DNA of 64,000 bases from Labilithrix sp. (lineage in GTDB: Bacteria > Myxococcota_A > Polyangia > Polyangiales > Polyangiaceae): the NCBI GenBank assembly GCA_019637155.1, contig JAHBWE010000004.1, positions 186,001 through 250,000 of the forward strand. The letters run 5' to 3'. The notes under the pieces were generated by a model, which searched no databases, had not been told where the DNA came from, and worked only from the letters and a program-made list of their open reading frames with translations. The position numbers were made by a program, and so were the translations under genes. This document shows, one piece after another, positions 43,115 to 53,029 of the stretch (the first letter of the stretch is position 1; every line of letters starts with the position of its first letter).

Positions 43115-46100
43115 CTACCAGACGACGAGCGTGGGAATTGGGCGGTTCGTGGTGGTCCCGTCGCCGAGCTGGCCGGCCCCGTTGAGTCCCCAGCAGCTCA
43201 CGGTGCTGTCGTTGTGCCGCGCGCACGTGTGCCCGAAGCCCGCAGCGAGATCGGTGACATCGGTGAGACTGGGCACGACGGTCGGCGACGACTTGGCGAC
43301 GAGCGTTCCGTCGCCGAGCTGGCCGAACCCGTTGTGTCCCCAGCAGCTCACGGTGCCGTCGTTGTGCCGCGCGCACGTGTGCTCATTGCCCGCGGCGAGG
43401 TCGGTGACATGGGTGAGACTGGGCACGACGGTGGGCGACGACTTGTTGACGACCGTTCCGTCGCCGAGCTGGCCGGACCCGTTGCGTCCCCAGCAGCTCA
43501 CGGTGCTGTCGCTGTGCCGCGCGCACGTGTGCCCATTGCCCGCGGCGAGGCCGGTGACTCCGGAGAGACCGGGCACGACGACGGTGGGCGACCACTTGTC
43601 GACGAACGTTCCGTCGCCGAGCTGGCCGGTCGCGTTGAGCCCCCAGCAGCTCACCGTACCGTCGCCATGTCGCGCGCACGCGTGGAACGAGCCCATGGCG
43701 AGGTGGGTGACGCCAGAGAGACCGGGCACGAGGGTGGGCGACGACTTGTTGTGGAGGACCGTTCCCTCGAGGACCTGAGCGAATCCCCAGCAACTCACCG
43801 TGCCGTCGGTATGTCGCGCGCACGTGCGGTTCCCGCCTGCGGCGAGGTTGGTAGCATCGGTGAGGCCGAGCACGGCGGTGGGCGACGGCTTGCTGTTGCT
43901 CGTTCCGTCGCCGAGCTGGCCGAACAGATTGCTTCCCCAGCAGCTCACGGTGCCGTCGCTATGCCGCGCGCACGTGTGCTCCTCGCCCGCGGCGAGGTCG
44001 GTAACGCCGACGAGACCGGGCACGACGGTGGGAGACGACTTGCTGACGAACGTTCCGTCGCCGAGCTGGCCGAACCCATTGCGTCCCCAGCAGCTCACGG
44101 TGCCGTCGGCGTGCCGCGCGCATGTGTGATTCCCGCCCGCGGCGACACCCTCAACGTCTATCGCCACGCACGCTGGCGCGTTGGTCGTCGTGCTCGTCTG
44201 TCCCGCCGGGCACGGCGTGCACACGCGGTCGGCGGTGTCGGAGCCGTCCGCGCCGACGTAGGTGCCGGGCTGGCAGGTCGTCCACGCGGCGCAGCTCGGC
44301 GCGTTCGCCGCGGCGCTGTAGCTCCCGAGCGCGCACGGCGTGCATGCCTGGTTCACCGTCGCCGTGCCGGCCGTCGAGACGTACTGCCCCGCGACGCAGC
44401 TCGTCCACGCCGTACAGCTCGGCGCGTTCGTCGTCGTGCTGTAGCTCCCGCCCGCGCACGCAGCGCACGTCCGGTTCGTCGTCGCCGTACCCGCCCCCGA
44501 GACGTGCGTCCCGGCCGCGCAGTCGGTCCATGGCGCGCACGCCGTCGCGGGATCGCCGTCGTGGTCCCAGGTGCCGCCGCCGCACGCCACCTTCGGCGTC
44601 GCGCCGCCCGCGCAGTACGTCCCCGCCGCGCACGTCGCGCACGCGGGCGGCGACGTCGGCGTGCCGGCGGCCGTCTGCTCGCTCCCGGCCGCGCACGCTC
44701 CGTGCGCCGTGCACGTGGTCTGGTTCGGGCTCGACGTGTACGTCCCCGCGTCGCACGCCGAGCACTGCCGATCCGCGGTGGCCGAGCCGCTCGCGGTCGC
44801 GTACGTCCCCGCCGCGCAGTTCGTCCATGCCGTGCAGCTCGGCTGGTTCGACGTCGCGCTGAACGTCCCGCCCGCGCATGTGGCGCACGTCCGGTCGGTC
44901 GTCGCGCTGCCCGCCGCCGCGACGTGCTGCCCTGCCGCGCAGTTCGACCAGTCCACGCACGGCGTCGCGGAGCTCGCGTCGTGGTCCCACTTGCCGGCCG
45001 CGCACGCCAGCTTCGGCGCCGTCCCTCCGGCGCAGTACGTGCCCGCTGCGCACGCCGCGCACACGGGAGGCGACGTCGGCGTCGCGGGCGACGTCTGCTC
45101 CGTGCCCGCCGCGCACGCGCCTTGAGGCAGGCACGCCGCCTGGTTCGGGCTCGACGTGTACGTCCCCTCCGCGCACGCCGTGCACTGCCGGTCCGCGCTC
45201 GACGTGCCGACCTGGCTCACGTGCGTCCCCGCCGCGCACGTGCTCCACGCCGCGCAGCTCGGCGCGTTCGACGTCGTGCTGAACGTCCCGCTCGCGCACG
45301 CCGCGCACGTCCGGTCCGCCGTCGCGTTGCCGCTCGACACGACGTGCTGCCCCGCCGCGCAGCTCGTCCACGGCGTGCACGCCGTCGCCGCGTCGCCGTC
45401 GTGGTCCCACGTGCCGGCCGCGCACGCCACCTTCGGCGTCGCGCCACCCGCGCAGTACGTGCCCGCCGCGCACGCCGCGCATACCGGCGGAGACGTCGGC
45501 GTCGCGGGCGACGTCTGCTCCGTGCCCGCCGCGCACGCGCCCTGCGGCAGGCACGTCGCCTGGTTCGGGCTCGACGTGAACGTCCCGGCCGCGCACGCCG
45601 TGCACTGCCGATCCGCGGTCGCCGTGCCCGAGGCGCTCACGTGGCTCCCCGGCGCGCAGCTCGTCCACGCCGCGCAGCTCGGCGCGTTCGACGTCGTGCT
45701 GAAGCTCCCGCTCGAGCACGCCGCGCACGTCGGTCCGTCGTCGCGTCGCCGTCGGTCGCGACGCGCTGCCCTGCCACGCAGTCCGTCCGCGGCGCGCACG
45801 CCGTCGCCGCGTCGCCGTCGTGATCCCACGTCCCGGCCGCGCACGCCACCTTCGGCGCCGCGCCGCCCGCGCAGTACGTGCCCGCCGCGCACGCCGCGCA
45901 CACGGGAGGCGACGTCGGCGTCGCGGGCGACGTCTGCTCCGTGCCGGCCGCGCACGCGCCTTGAGGCAGGCACGCCGCCTGGTTCGGGCTCGACGTGAAC
46001 GTTCCCTCCGCGCACGTCGCGCATTGCCGATCCGCGCTCGCCGTGCCGACCTGGCTCACGTGCGTCCCCGCCGTGCACGTGCTCCACGCCGCGCAGCTCG

Positions 46101-47733
46101 GCGCGTTCGATGTGGCGCTGAAGCTCCCGCTCGCGCACGCGGTGCACGTCCGGTCCGTCGTCACGCTGCCCGCCGTCGCGACGGACTGCCCCGCCGCGCA
46201 GCTCGTCCACGGCGTGCACGCCGTCGCCGCGTCGCCGTCGTGATCCCACGTGCCCGCGCCGCACGCGGCGCGAGGCGTCGCGCCGCCCGGACAGTACGTG
46301 CCGGCCGGGCAGACCGCGCAGACCGCCGGCGACGTGGCGGTCGCGGGCGACGTCTGCTCCGTGCCCGCGGCGCAGGCGCCTTGCGGCAGGCACACGGTCT
46401 GGTTCGCGGCGGACGTGTACGTGTCCGCCGCGCACGTCGCGCACTGCCGATCCGCTACCGTGCTGCCGGGCGCGCTCACGTACGTCCCCGGCGCGCAGCT
46501 CGTCCACGAGGTGCAGCTCGGTGCGTCGTTGGTCTGGCTGAAGGCGCCGCTCGCGCACGCGGTGCACGTCCGGTCCGCCGTCGTGCTTCCGGTCGCACCT
46601 ACGGACTGCCCCGGCGCGCAGCTCGTCCAGGGGACGCACGCCGTCGCCGCGTTGCCGTCGTGATCCCACGTCCCGCCCGGACACGCCACCCTCGGCGCCT
46701 CGCCGCCCGCGCAGTACGTCCCCGCCGCGCACGGCGCGCACACCGCCGGCGTCGTCGGCGTCGCGGGCGACGTCTGCTCCGTCCCCGCGACGCACGCGCC
46801 CTGCGGCTGGCAAGTGCTCTGGTTGATCCCGGGCGAGAAGGTCCCCGTCGTGCACGGGAGGCATGTCCGATCCGCCGTCGCGGTGCCGGGCACGTGCACG
46901 TACGTGCCCGGCGCGCACGCGCTCCACGCCTGGCAGCTCGCGGCGTTCGACGCCGTGCTGAAGCTGCCGCTCGCGCATGCGATGCATGTCCGGTCGGTCG
47001 TCGCGCTCCCGTCCGCGCCGACGGACTGTCCCTGCATGCAGCTCGTCCACGCCTCGCACTGCGTCGCCGGATCGTTGTCGTGGTCCCACGTTCCTTCGGC
47101 GCAGGTGGCCTTCGGCGCCGTCGCTCCGGCGCAGTACGTGCCGAGCTCGCACGGCGCGCACACGGCGGGCGTCGTCGCCGTGGCAGGCGACGTCTGCACT
47201 GTGCCCGCGGCGCACGCACCGAGCGGCACGCACGTCGCCTGGTTCGCGGACGACGAGTACGTCCCCGCCGCGCACGCCGCGCACGCGCGCTCCGAGGTCG
47301 AGCTCCCGGGCGTGCTCACGTGGCTGCCCGGCGCGCACGTCCTCCACGGCGCGCAGCTCGCGGCGTTGTCGACCTCGCTGAAGCTGCCGGTCGCGCACGC
47401 AGCGCACGTCCGGTCCGTCCTGCCCGACGGCGCCGTCGTGACGTACGCGCCCGGAGGACACACCGTCCACGCGACGCACGCCGTCGCCGCGTCGCCGTCG
47501 TGATCCCACGTCCCGTCGGGGCAGCCGTCGTCTCCGGTCCCCGCCTCCGAGGCGCCGCCGTTGCCGGCGCCCGCCTCGCCCCTCCCGGGCGCGACCGCCG
47601 CGTCGCCGGCGTCCGCGCCCGGAGTCGCCGCGTCGCTCGCGTGGTCGACGTCACACCCGCTCACCAGGAGCATCAACGTGACGGCAAGGACCGACCAGAC
47701 CGCCGACAACCACACGCGCGCTCGCTCGTTCAT
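43115..47733 (-). pseudogene. Giant Cys-rich/RCC1 surface lipoprotein, frameshifted
   Basis: The gene starts at ATG 47733 with a lipoprotein signal (VLAVTLMLLVSGCD). Eight tandem modules of ~140 residues follow; each contains WDHDGDAATAC and many CxxC pairs, a GCC2/GCC3 or TNFR-like disulfide pattern. The C-terminal ~360 residues form seven RCC1 blades (HTCARHADGTVSCWGRNGFG, GQLGDGT), a complete propeller, ending VVW. Near 45731 one G is missing from the coding strand: ACGGACCGACGTGC here, against GACCGGACGTGC in sister modules. This shifts the frame, so the upstream frame stops at 45637 with 698 residues. Restored, the protein would have 1539 residues. Confidence 0.8.
44150..47510 (-). repeat. 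Eight tandem ~420-bp coding repeats
   Basis: The DNA repeats with a period of about 420 bp; module marks at the WDHDG codons lie near 47500, 47080, 46660, 46240, 45820, 45400, 44980 and 44563. Each encodes about 140 residues with conserved Cys spacing and the phrases AAGTEQTSPATPTSPPVC and CLPQGACAAG. Modules 4-6 are nearly identical to each other, suggesting recent duplication or gene conversion. The array is a natural substrate for recombination and for slippage. Confidence 0.85.
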
Positions 47734-47848
47734 GTCCCACGCCCTCCGGATCGATCACGCGCGCGCGATCGACTGATCGACTTTAGTTAGATAATTAGGC
47801 AGCGATTCGGGGCGAGCTCAATACGGGAAAACTCGTAGGGAGGCGGTG

Positions 47849-47900
47849 CTACCAGACGACGAAGGGTCGGGTCCCTTCGCCCGAGCTGGCCGAACCGATT
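47849..47900 (-). pseudogene. Remnant of an RCC1-lipoprotein 3' end
   Basis: On the minus strand the sequence reads AACCGATTCGGCCAGCTCGG (an RCC1 FGQLG blade), then GTCGTCTGGTAG, the same Val-Val-Trp-stop ending as the giant RCC1 gene. It is out of frame between these parts and has no upstream gene. It is a decayed C-terminus of a second RCC1 protein, 115 bp upstream of the intact one. Confidence 0.6.
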
Positions 47901-47911
47901 CAAGGACTTTG

Positions 47912-47953
47912 ATATCCGTCCGCCGCGATTAGGCACCATAGGCAATTTCTTGC
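47912..47953. repeat. 42-bp direct repeat, left copy
   Basis: This copy shares 38 of 42 bases with 49115-49156, in the same orientation. The core is CCGCGA, then AGGCACCATAGGCAATT. The two copies bracket 1.16 kb that holds one MYXO-CTERM gene. The 206 bp between this repeat and that gene show nothing else I can identify. Confidence 0.75.
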
Positions 47954-48159
47954 ACGCCGAAGAGTTGGTGCAGCTCCGGAGCCGCGTTCTCGGCGGCGGA
48001 CGCCGTCGACGCAACGGCGGCGGAGGAGCCACGCGAGCGCGCCGGTGTAGAGCCGATCGAGGAGGCCGTCGCGGCGTGGCCCATGATGCGGACGGTGCCT
48101 CACGGCATGAGGCACTTGGGTTGGCCAATCTCGTTGGATTGTGAGTGGGCGTTGTTTCG

Positions 48160-48921
48160 TCAGGCCCGCCGCCGTCGCCAGCTGATGGCGAGGATGCCCG
48201 CCAGCGCGAGCTCGAAGGCTCCCCGGATCGGGCTTGCGGTGGCGGACACCGAGCAGCCGGACGAGTCATCCTCGGCGGATGAGCCGTCACGGGCGTCCTT
48301 CTCGTCGAGGATGTCGAGGCAGGCTCTTGCCGCCTCGTCGTAGCAGGCGTTGCTCGCCTCCAGGCAGCCCGGGCACTTGATCTGCGCCGTGCCGCCGTCG
48401 ACCACGAGGTACGTGGTGCATTGATCCTGGTAGGCCACGGTGCACATCTCGATCTCGCAGTAGTGCTTGTCGCTCCCGATCGTGTTGACGGGCTTGCAGT
48501 TCCCGCCAGCGCTGGACGATCCACCGGAGCTGGACGAGCCACTTTCAGGGGCGCTGGTCCCGCGGCAGCTGCGCGCGGCCGCGCTCGCGCAGCCGCCGAC
48601 GTCGGTGCAGGACTCGCACGTGAAGCGGCCGGCGCTCGACCTGTAGAAGGCCTCGCATGTGCCGGCATCGATGCAGTATTCGACCGTGCAGCCCTCGCCG
48701 ACGGTCGTCGATGAGCACTCGAAGGCGGCGGAGGCCGTCCCCGCCCAGAGCAGGATGGCGACGCAGGTGGAGACGGCGGCGATGCGAGCGAAGAAGAGAG
48801 TCCAGACGCGTTCAGTCCGGCGCTCGAGCAATTTTCTTGCACGCATACCCGACACAAGCAGTCGCGATGGCTGCTTGGCTTGAGCTCGAAGTTGCTTTTT
48901 CACTATAGCTACTAACTTCAT
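48160..48921 (-). CDS. Secreted Cys-rich protein with MYXO-CTERM-like sorting tail
   Basis: The protein has 253 residues from ATG 48921; an ATG at 48846 would drop 25 basic residues. The signal core is AAVSTCVAILLWAGTASAAF. Two Cys-rich regions are joined by a Ser/Gly stalk (GSSSSGGSSSAGGNC). The last ~30 residues are GCSVSATASPIRG, a hydrophobic run, then SWRRRRA. Cys, membrane span and Arg cluster in that order match MYXO-CTERM, the tail used by myxobacteria to anchor surface proteins. This is the best single pointer to Myxococcota. It lies between the 42-bp direct repeats. Confidence 0.75.
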   Translation of the reverse strand: MKLVAIVKKQLRAQAKQPSRLLVSGMRARKLLERRTERVWTLFFARIAAVSTCVAILLWAGTASAAFECSSTTVGEGCTVEYCIDAGTCEAFYRSSAGRFTCESCTDVGGCASAAARSCRGTSAPESGSSSSGGSSSAGGNCKPVNTIGSDKHYCEIEMCTVAYQDQCTTYLVVDGGTAQIKCPGCLEASNACYDEAARACLDILDEKDARDGSSAEDDSSGCSVSATASPIRGAFELALAGILAISWRRRRA

Positions 48922-49114
48922 TCTTCCGCCCCTTCAGGATCGCGATGGCCTCCGTGAGCTCGAAGAGCGCGCAGCATCGGTCCAACCTATCGAGCCGCGC
49001 CGTCATGCCCATCCGTAGGAACCCGTAGGCGTGCGCTTTTCCGAGCGGCAGGTCTGCCGCGCTCAGGGCAGGGCACTTCGTTGGGAAGCTCGCAGAAGGT
49101 TCACGGTGACTTCC

Positions 49115-49156
49115 ATATCTGTCCGCCGCGACCAGGCACCATAGGCAATTCCTTGC
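49115..49156. repeat. 42-bp direct repeat, right copy
   Basis: This copy differs at four positions from the one at 47912. It abuts the stop codon of rsmE at 49157. The preceding 193 bp (48922-49114), upstream of the MYXO-CTERM gene, contain no other recognisable element; the base composition around 48850-48960 is less GC-rich than the flanks. Confidence 0.75.
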
Positions 49157-49873
49157 TCAGTGCGTGAGCACGCGAACCGCGCCGAGGAGCGCGGCGGCGA
49201 CCGTCTCCGTGCGGAGGACGAAGCGTCCGAGCGAGACCGCGACGAAGCCCGCCGCCCCCGCAACGTCGATCTCCTCACGCGTGAGGCCGCCCTCGGGGCC
49301 GATCGCGAATGCGATCGACGCGCCGCTCGCGACCGACGGCGCGAGGAGCGGGCCGAGCGCGTCGGGCGCGTGCGGATCGAGGCAGAAGCGCGCGTCGCAC
49401 GTGGCGGCGCGCGTGAGGGCGGCGGGCCAGTCGAGCACGCCCTCGATCGCGGGCGGATCGGCGCGGCCGCACTGGCGCGCCGCCTGCTCCGCGACGCGCT
49501 CCCAGCGCGCACGTTTCGCCTCCGCGCGCTCGGCGTCCGCCTTCACGATCGAGCGCTCCGAGCGCGCCACGAGCACGCGCGTGGCGCCGAGCTCGGTCGC
49601 GTCGCGCACGACGCCGTCGACCTTGTCGCCCTTCGCGAGCGCGTAGACGAGGACGAGGTCGCGCTCGGCGACGACCGCGGCGGCGCGGAGCTCCGCGATG
49701 CGCGCGGTCCTCTCGTCGGCGAGGACCGCGTCGGCCTCCATCCGCGTGACGGGATCGAACGCGACGAACGCGTCGCCCGCGCGGAGCCTCCGCACCTTCA
49801 CGAGGTAACGCGCGGTCTCGGGCGCGATCGTCGTCACGCCGCTCGCGAGCCCCGCGATCGGCGCGCGGATCAC
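49157..49873 (-). CDS. rsmE: 16S rRNA (uracil1498-N3)-methyltransferase
   Basis: RsmE methylates U1498 of 16S rRNA. The protein has 238 residues. The SPOUT trefoil-knot signatures are GPEGGLTREEI and SLGRFVLRTETVAAALLG, and the N-terminal PUA-like part has ARYLVKVRRLRAGDAF. The GTG start at 49873 overlaps the prmA stop by 4 nt (GTGA). The prmA-rsmE order is a widespread bacterial arrangement, so the pair is a translation-maintenance operon. Confidence 0.92.
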   Translation of the reverse strand: MIRAPIAGLASGVTTIAPETARYLVKVRRLRAGDAFVAFDPVTRMEADAVLADERTARIAELRAAAVVAERDLVLVYALAKGDKVDGVVRDATELGATRVLVARSERSIVKADAERAEAKRARWERVAEQAARQCGRADPPAIEGVLDWPAALTRAATCDARFCLDPHAPDALGPLLAPSVASGASIAFAIGPEGGLTREEIDVAGAAGFVAVSLGRFVLRTETVAAALLGAVRVLTH

Positions 49874-50736
49874 GGCGCGGTCCGGCGCAGCGCGAGGAGC
49901 GTCCACTCGCCGAGCGACGGCGAGGACAGGACCTCGAAGCCCGGGTAGGCCGCGCGGACCTCGTCCGCCTGCGGGACGAGGACGCCGGACAGGAAGAGGA
50001 GCCCGCGCGGCGCGACGTGGCGCGCGATCTCGCCCGCGAGCGGGACGAGCACCTTCGCCTCGATGTTCGCGACGACGACGGGCGAGATCAGCGTCACGTC
50101 GGCGATGTCGGTCGTGCTCGCGTCGACGCGATCGGCGAGCCCGTTCCGCGCGGCGTTCTCCTTCGTCACCTCGATCGACTCCGGGTCGACGTCGACCGCG
50201 ACCGCGTCCTTCGCGCCGAGCACGAGCGCGACGAGCGCGAGGACGCCGCTCCCGCACCCGACGTCGAGCACGGTGACGCCGGCGAGCTCCTTCGCGTGCT
50301 CGGCGAGCGCGCGCGCGACGAGGCGCGTGGTCTCGTGGAGGCCGGTCCCGAAGGCGCGGCCGGGCTCGAGCTCGAGGACCGCCTCGCCCTCCTTCGCCGT
50401 GTAGCTCTCCCACGGCGGCCGCACGACGACGCCAGGCGCGATCGCGAACGGCCGGTAGTGCTCCTTCCACGCGTCGCGCCACGCGTCGCCGACGATCTCC
50501 TCGTAGCGCCCCGCGAGCTCGTGCTCGGCGAGCGAGGCGATCGCCTCTTCCGCCTCCGCGCGCGACGTGAACGAAGCGACGAGCGTGACCTTGTCGCTCG
50601 CGGCCGACTTCGCGAGCGTGCCGGCGTCTCGCTCCTCGACCCCCGCCGCGCCGAGCTCGAAGAGGAGGCCGCCGATCTCGTCGGCTTGCTCGGGCGCGAC
50701 GTCGACGTGGACGTAGGGGTAACGCGGTTCGCTCAT
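49870..50736 (-). CDS. prmA: Ribosomal protein L11 methyltransferase
   Basis: PrmA trimethylates ribosomal protein L11 using S-adenosylmethionine. The protein has 288 residues. An N-terminal substrate-recognition domain (VHVDVAPEQADEIGGLLFEL) precedes the Rossmann methyltransferase domain, with FGTGLHETT, the SAM motif LDVGCGSGVLAL and the NIEAKVLVPL segment (VVANIEAKV) typical of PrmA. It is coupled to rsmE and lies 13 bp after the upstream TPR gene's stop, so all four genes from the kinase onward may be one transcript. Confidence 0.93.
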   Translation of the reverse strand: MSEPRYPYVHVDVAPEQADEIGGLLFELGAAGVEERDAGTLAKSAASDKVTLVASFTSRAEAEEAIASLAEHELAGRYEEIVGDAWRDAWKEHYRPFAIAPGVVVRPPWESYTAKEGEAVLELEPGRAFGTGLHETTRLVARALAEHAKELAGVTVLDVGCGSGVLALVALVLGAKDAVAVDVDPESIEVTKENAARNGLADRVDASTTDIADVTLISPVVVANIEAKVLVPLAGEIARHVAPRGLLFLSGVLVPQADEVRAAYPGFEVLSSPSLGEWTLLALRRTAP

Positions 50737-50749
50737 CGTCTCTCTACTC

Positions 50750-51667
50750 TCACCAGCGCAGCGTCGCGGTGGACCAATCGAGGTGCGCGCCGTGACGCGG
50801 CTTCGGCGCGGTGAAGTAGAGGACGGTCCCGCCCGCGAGGAGCGCGGCGCCGACGACGAAGAAGAGCGTCGAGATCGTCGCGCGGCTGCTCGCCTCCTGG
50901 ATCAGCTCGTCGCCCGCCGGCGTGCACGCGGCCGCGTTGCACTTCGCTTCGCCGGCGTCGTTCGAGCTCATCGCGAGGAGCCCGAACACGGTGCCGCCGA
51001 TCAGCGCGCCCGCGCCCGCGCCCGCCGCGACGACGCCCACGAGCCGCTGCGTGCGTCCGGTGTCGTCCTCCACCGCGAGCGCGCCCGTCGGCTCGAGCGG
51101 CGGCACCTCGACCGTGGCCTCTGCCCCCGGCGCGATCGTCACCTTCGTCGACCAGCTCGCCGCGCCCGGCGCGCTCGCGTGGATCTCGTGCTCGCCCGGA
51201 TCGACCGGCACGCCCACGCCGAGCTCCGACGACGACACGACCGCGCCGTCGCGCAACAGCTCGAGGTTCGGCGGCGCGGAGGGGGACGCCGTCAACGTGA
51301 GGCGCGCGATCTTCGGCTCCAGCTTCGAGGCGTGCTCGAGCGCGCTCGCCTCGGCGTCGCTCTTGCCCGCCGCCGCCGCGCGCGAGGCCGCGCTGCGGTA
51401 CGCCACCCACGCGCTCGCGAAGCGTCCGGCGCGCTCGTGGCATTCGCCGAGCGCGAGGAGCGTGCCCCCGCTCGGCGCGAGCTCCTGGCTCTTCGCTAGC
51501 TTCGAGCACGCCTCGTCGAGGTGCCCCGCGTCGAGCGCGCGGACGCCCTCGTCGAAGAGCAGCATCGCGGCGGCGACGCGGTTCGGGTCCTCCGCGCGCG
51601 CGGACGCCGCGACCGCGAGGAGCGCGACGGTGAGCAGCATGGAGCGCGCTGTCGATCGTCCGCTCAT
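50750..51667 (-). CDS. TPR/PEGA-type membrane protein next to a Ser/Thr kinase
   Basis: The protein has 305 residues. A signal peptide (MLLTVALLAVAASARA) precedes TPR-like helices (FDEGVRALDAGHLDEACS, LLALGECHERAGRFASAW). A beta domain follows, with a PEGA-like turn (VPVDPGEHEIHASAPGA). Two transmembrane segments come near the C-terminus (VGVVAAGAGAGALIGGTVFG and FFVVGAALLAGGTVLYF). The plan matches the protein at 3078-4013. It lies 18 bp downstream of the kinase at 51686, so this genome pairs such proteins with kinases at least twice. A role as periplasmic partner is inferred. Confidence 0.75.
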   Translation of the reverse strand: MSGRSTARSMLLTVALLAVAASARAEDPNRVAAAMLLFDEGVRALDAGHLDEACSKLAKSQELAPSGGTLLALGECHERAGRFASAWVAYRSAASRAAAAGKSDAEASALEHASKLEPKIARLTLTASPSAPPNLELLRDGAVVSSSELGVGVPVDPGEHEIHASAPGAASWSTKVTIAPGAEATVEVPPLEPTGALAVEDDTGRTQRLVGVVAAGAGAGALIGGTVFGLLAMSSNDAGEAKCNAAACTPAGDELIQEASSRATISTLFFVVGAALLAGGTVLYFTAPKPRHGAHLDWSTATLRW

Positions 51668-51685
51668 GCCGCGGACGCGAGGCTA

Positions 51686-52981
51686 TCACCAGTCGGTGCG
51701 CTTGCGGGTAGGCAGGCCCTTCGTGCTCGGCGCCGAGGTGGAGGGGCGTGCGAGAGGACGCGACGATCGCGGTGGCGGTGTCACCGCGGCCGGCTCGGGC
51801 TCGGGCTCGGGCTCCGCGCTCGGCGGCGTGACCCCCTCCGCGTTCGTGACCGTTGCGATTGTCGTCACCGCCGGCGCGACCGCGGCCGGGACGGGGGCGC
51901 TCTCGAGGGAGAGCGCGGCGGCGGGAGGCATCGACGAGACGTCGGCGTCGCCGTGCCCGCGCGCGACGATGATCGCGAAGGTGCCGCCGACGACGACGAG
52001 CGCCGCCGCGGCGGCCGCGACGAGCGGTCCGCGGCCCGCGAGCGGAGGACGCGCCGGCACGCCGGCCGGACGATCGACCGCGTGCGAGAGCGCGTCGATG
52101 AGCTGCACCACGTTCTGGTAGCGCTGGTTCGGATCCTTCTGCAGGCAGCGCCGGACGATCGCCTTCACCTCGGCCGGCACGTCGTCGTCGAGCGGCGCCG
52201 GCTCGGCGTGGAGGATGCTCGCGAAGATCTCGTGGAGCGCGTCTCCCCCGAACGCGTCGCGTCCGCTGATGAGCTCGTGCAGGACGACGCCGAGCGACCA
52301 GATGTCGGTGCGTACGTCGATCGTCTTGTCGGCGCACACCTGCTCCGGCGACATGAAGCCGGGCGAGCCCATCACCTCCTTGTCGGCCGTGATCGCGCGC
52401 TCCACCTTCGTCTCCACCGCCGCGAGCGTCTTCGAGATGCCGAAGTCGAGCACCTTCACGATCGGCGCGCCGTCGCGCGAGCGCGTGAGGAACAGGTTCG
52501 CGGGCTTGATGTCACGATGGACGATCTTGAGCGCGTGGGCCTCGGCGAGGCCGCGCGCGGCCTGGCGCACGAAGTCGACCGCCTCGTCGACCGGGAGGCG
52601 CTTCTTGGCCTCCATCAACGTCGCGAGATCGACGCCGTCGAGCCGCTCCATCACGATGAACGGGAGCTCCATCCCCGCCGCCGTCTGCGTCGTGCCGACG
52701 TCGGAGATGCGCGCGACGTTTTCGGAGCGGAGCTTCGCCGCGGCGCGCGCCTCGGTGAGGAAGCGCTTCACCGCGTCGGGATCGGCCGCCCGACCGGGGA
52801 GCAGCACCTTGATCGCGATCGGCGCGTCGAGCTCGACGTGCGTGCCGGCGAGGACGACCGCCATCCCGCCCTGCCCGAGGACCTGATCGACGCGGTATTT
52901 CCCCGCGAGCACCTCCCCGAACTGAATGGGGAGCGAACCCTCGGGGACGGGGATCCGCGGCGGGTGGAATGAGGGTGACAC
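51686..52981 (-). CDS. PknB-type Ser/Thr protein kinase, membrane anchored
   Basis: The protein has 431 residues with a GTG start. The kinase domain (~25-300) has the Gly-rich loop GQGGMAVV, Lys58 in IAIKVL, the catalytic loop HRDIKPANLF, DFG (VLDFGISK) and the activation-segment end GFMSPEQV. One membrane segment (GPLVAAAAAALVVVGGTFAI) follows at about residue 325, then a Pro/Ala/Ser-rich outer tail of about 85 residues. All catalytic residues are intact. It is followed within 18 bp by a TPR/PEGA partner gene. Confidence 0.92.
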   Translation of the reverse strand: MSPSFHPPRIPVPEGSLPIQFGEVLAGKYRVDQVLGQGGMAVVLAGTHVELDAPIAIKVLLPGRAADPDAVKRFLTEARAAAKLRSENVARISDVGTTQTAAGMELPFIVMERLDGVDLATLMEAKKRLPVDEAVDFVRQAARGLAEAHALKIVHRDIKPANLFLTRSRDGAPIVKVLDFGISKTLAAVETKVERAITADKEVMGSPGFMSPEQVCADKTIDVRTDIWSLGVVLHELISGRDAFGGDALHEIFASILHAEPAPLDDDVPAEVKAIVRRCLQKDPNQRYQNVVQLIDALSHAVDRPAGVPARPPLAGRGPLVAAAAAALVVVGGTFAIIVARGHGDADVSSMPPAAALSLESAPVPAAVAPAVTTIATVTNAEGVTPPSAEPEPEPEPAAVTPPPRSSRPLARPSTSAPSTKGLPTRKRTDW

Positions 52982-53029
52982 TCCGGGGAGAAGTCTATCG
53001 GCCGTCGTCCCTCCACGCCAGAGCGCGCG

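Noticed and set aside
47787..48857. 356-codon frame opposite and around the MYXO-CTERM gene
   Set aside because: It mixes a shadow of the Cys-rich gene with the RCC1 remnant; no signal or domain, whereas the 253-residue frame has a signal peptide and sorting tail.
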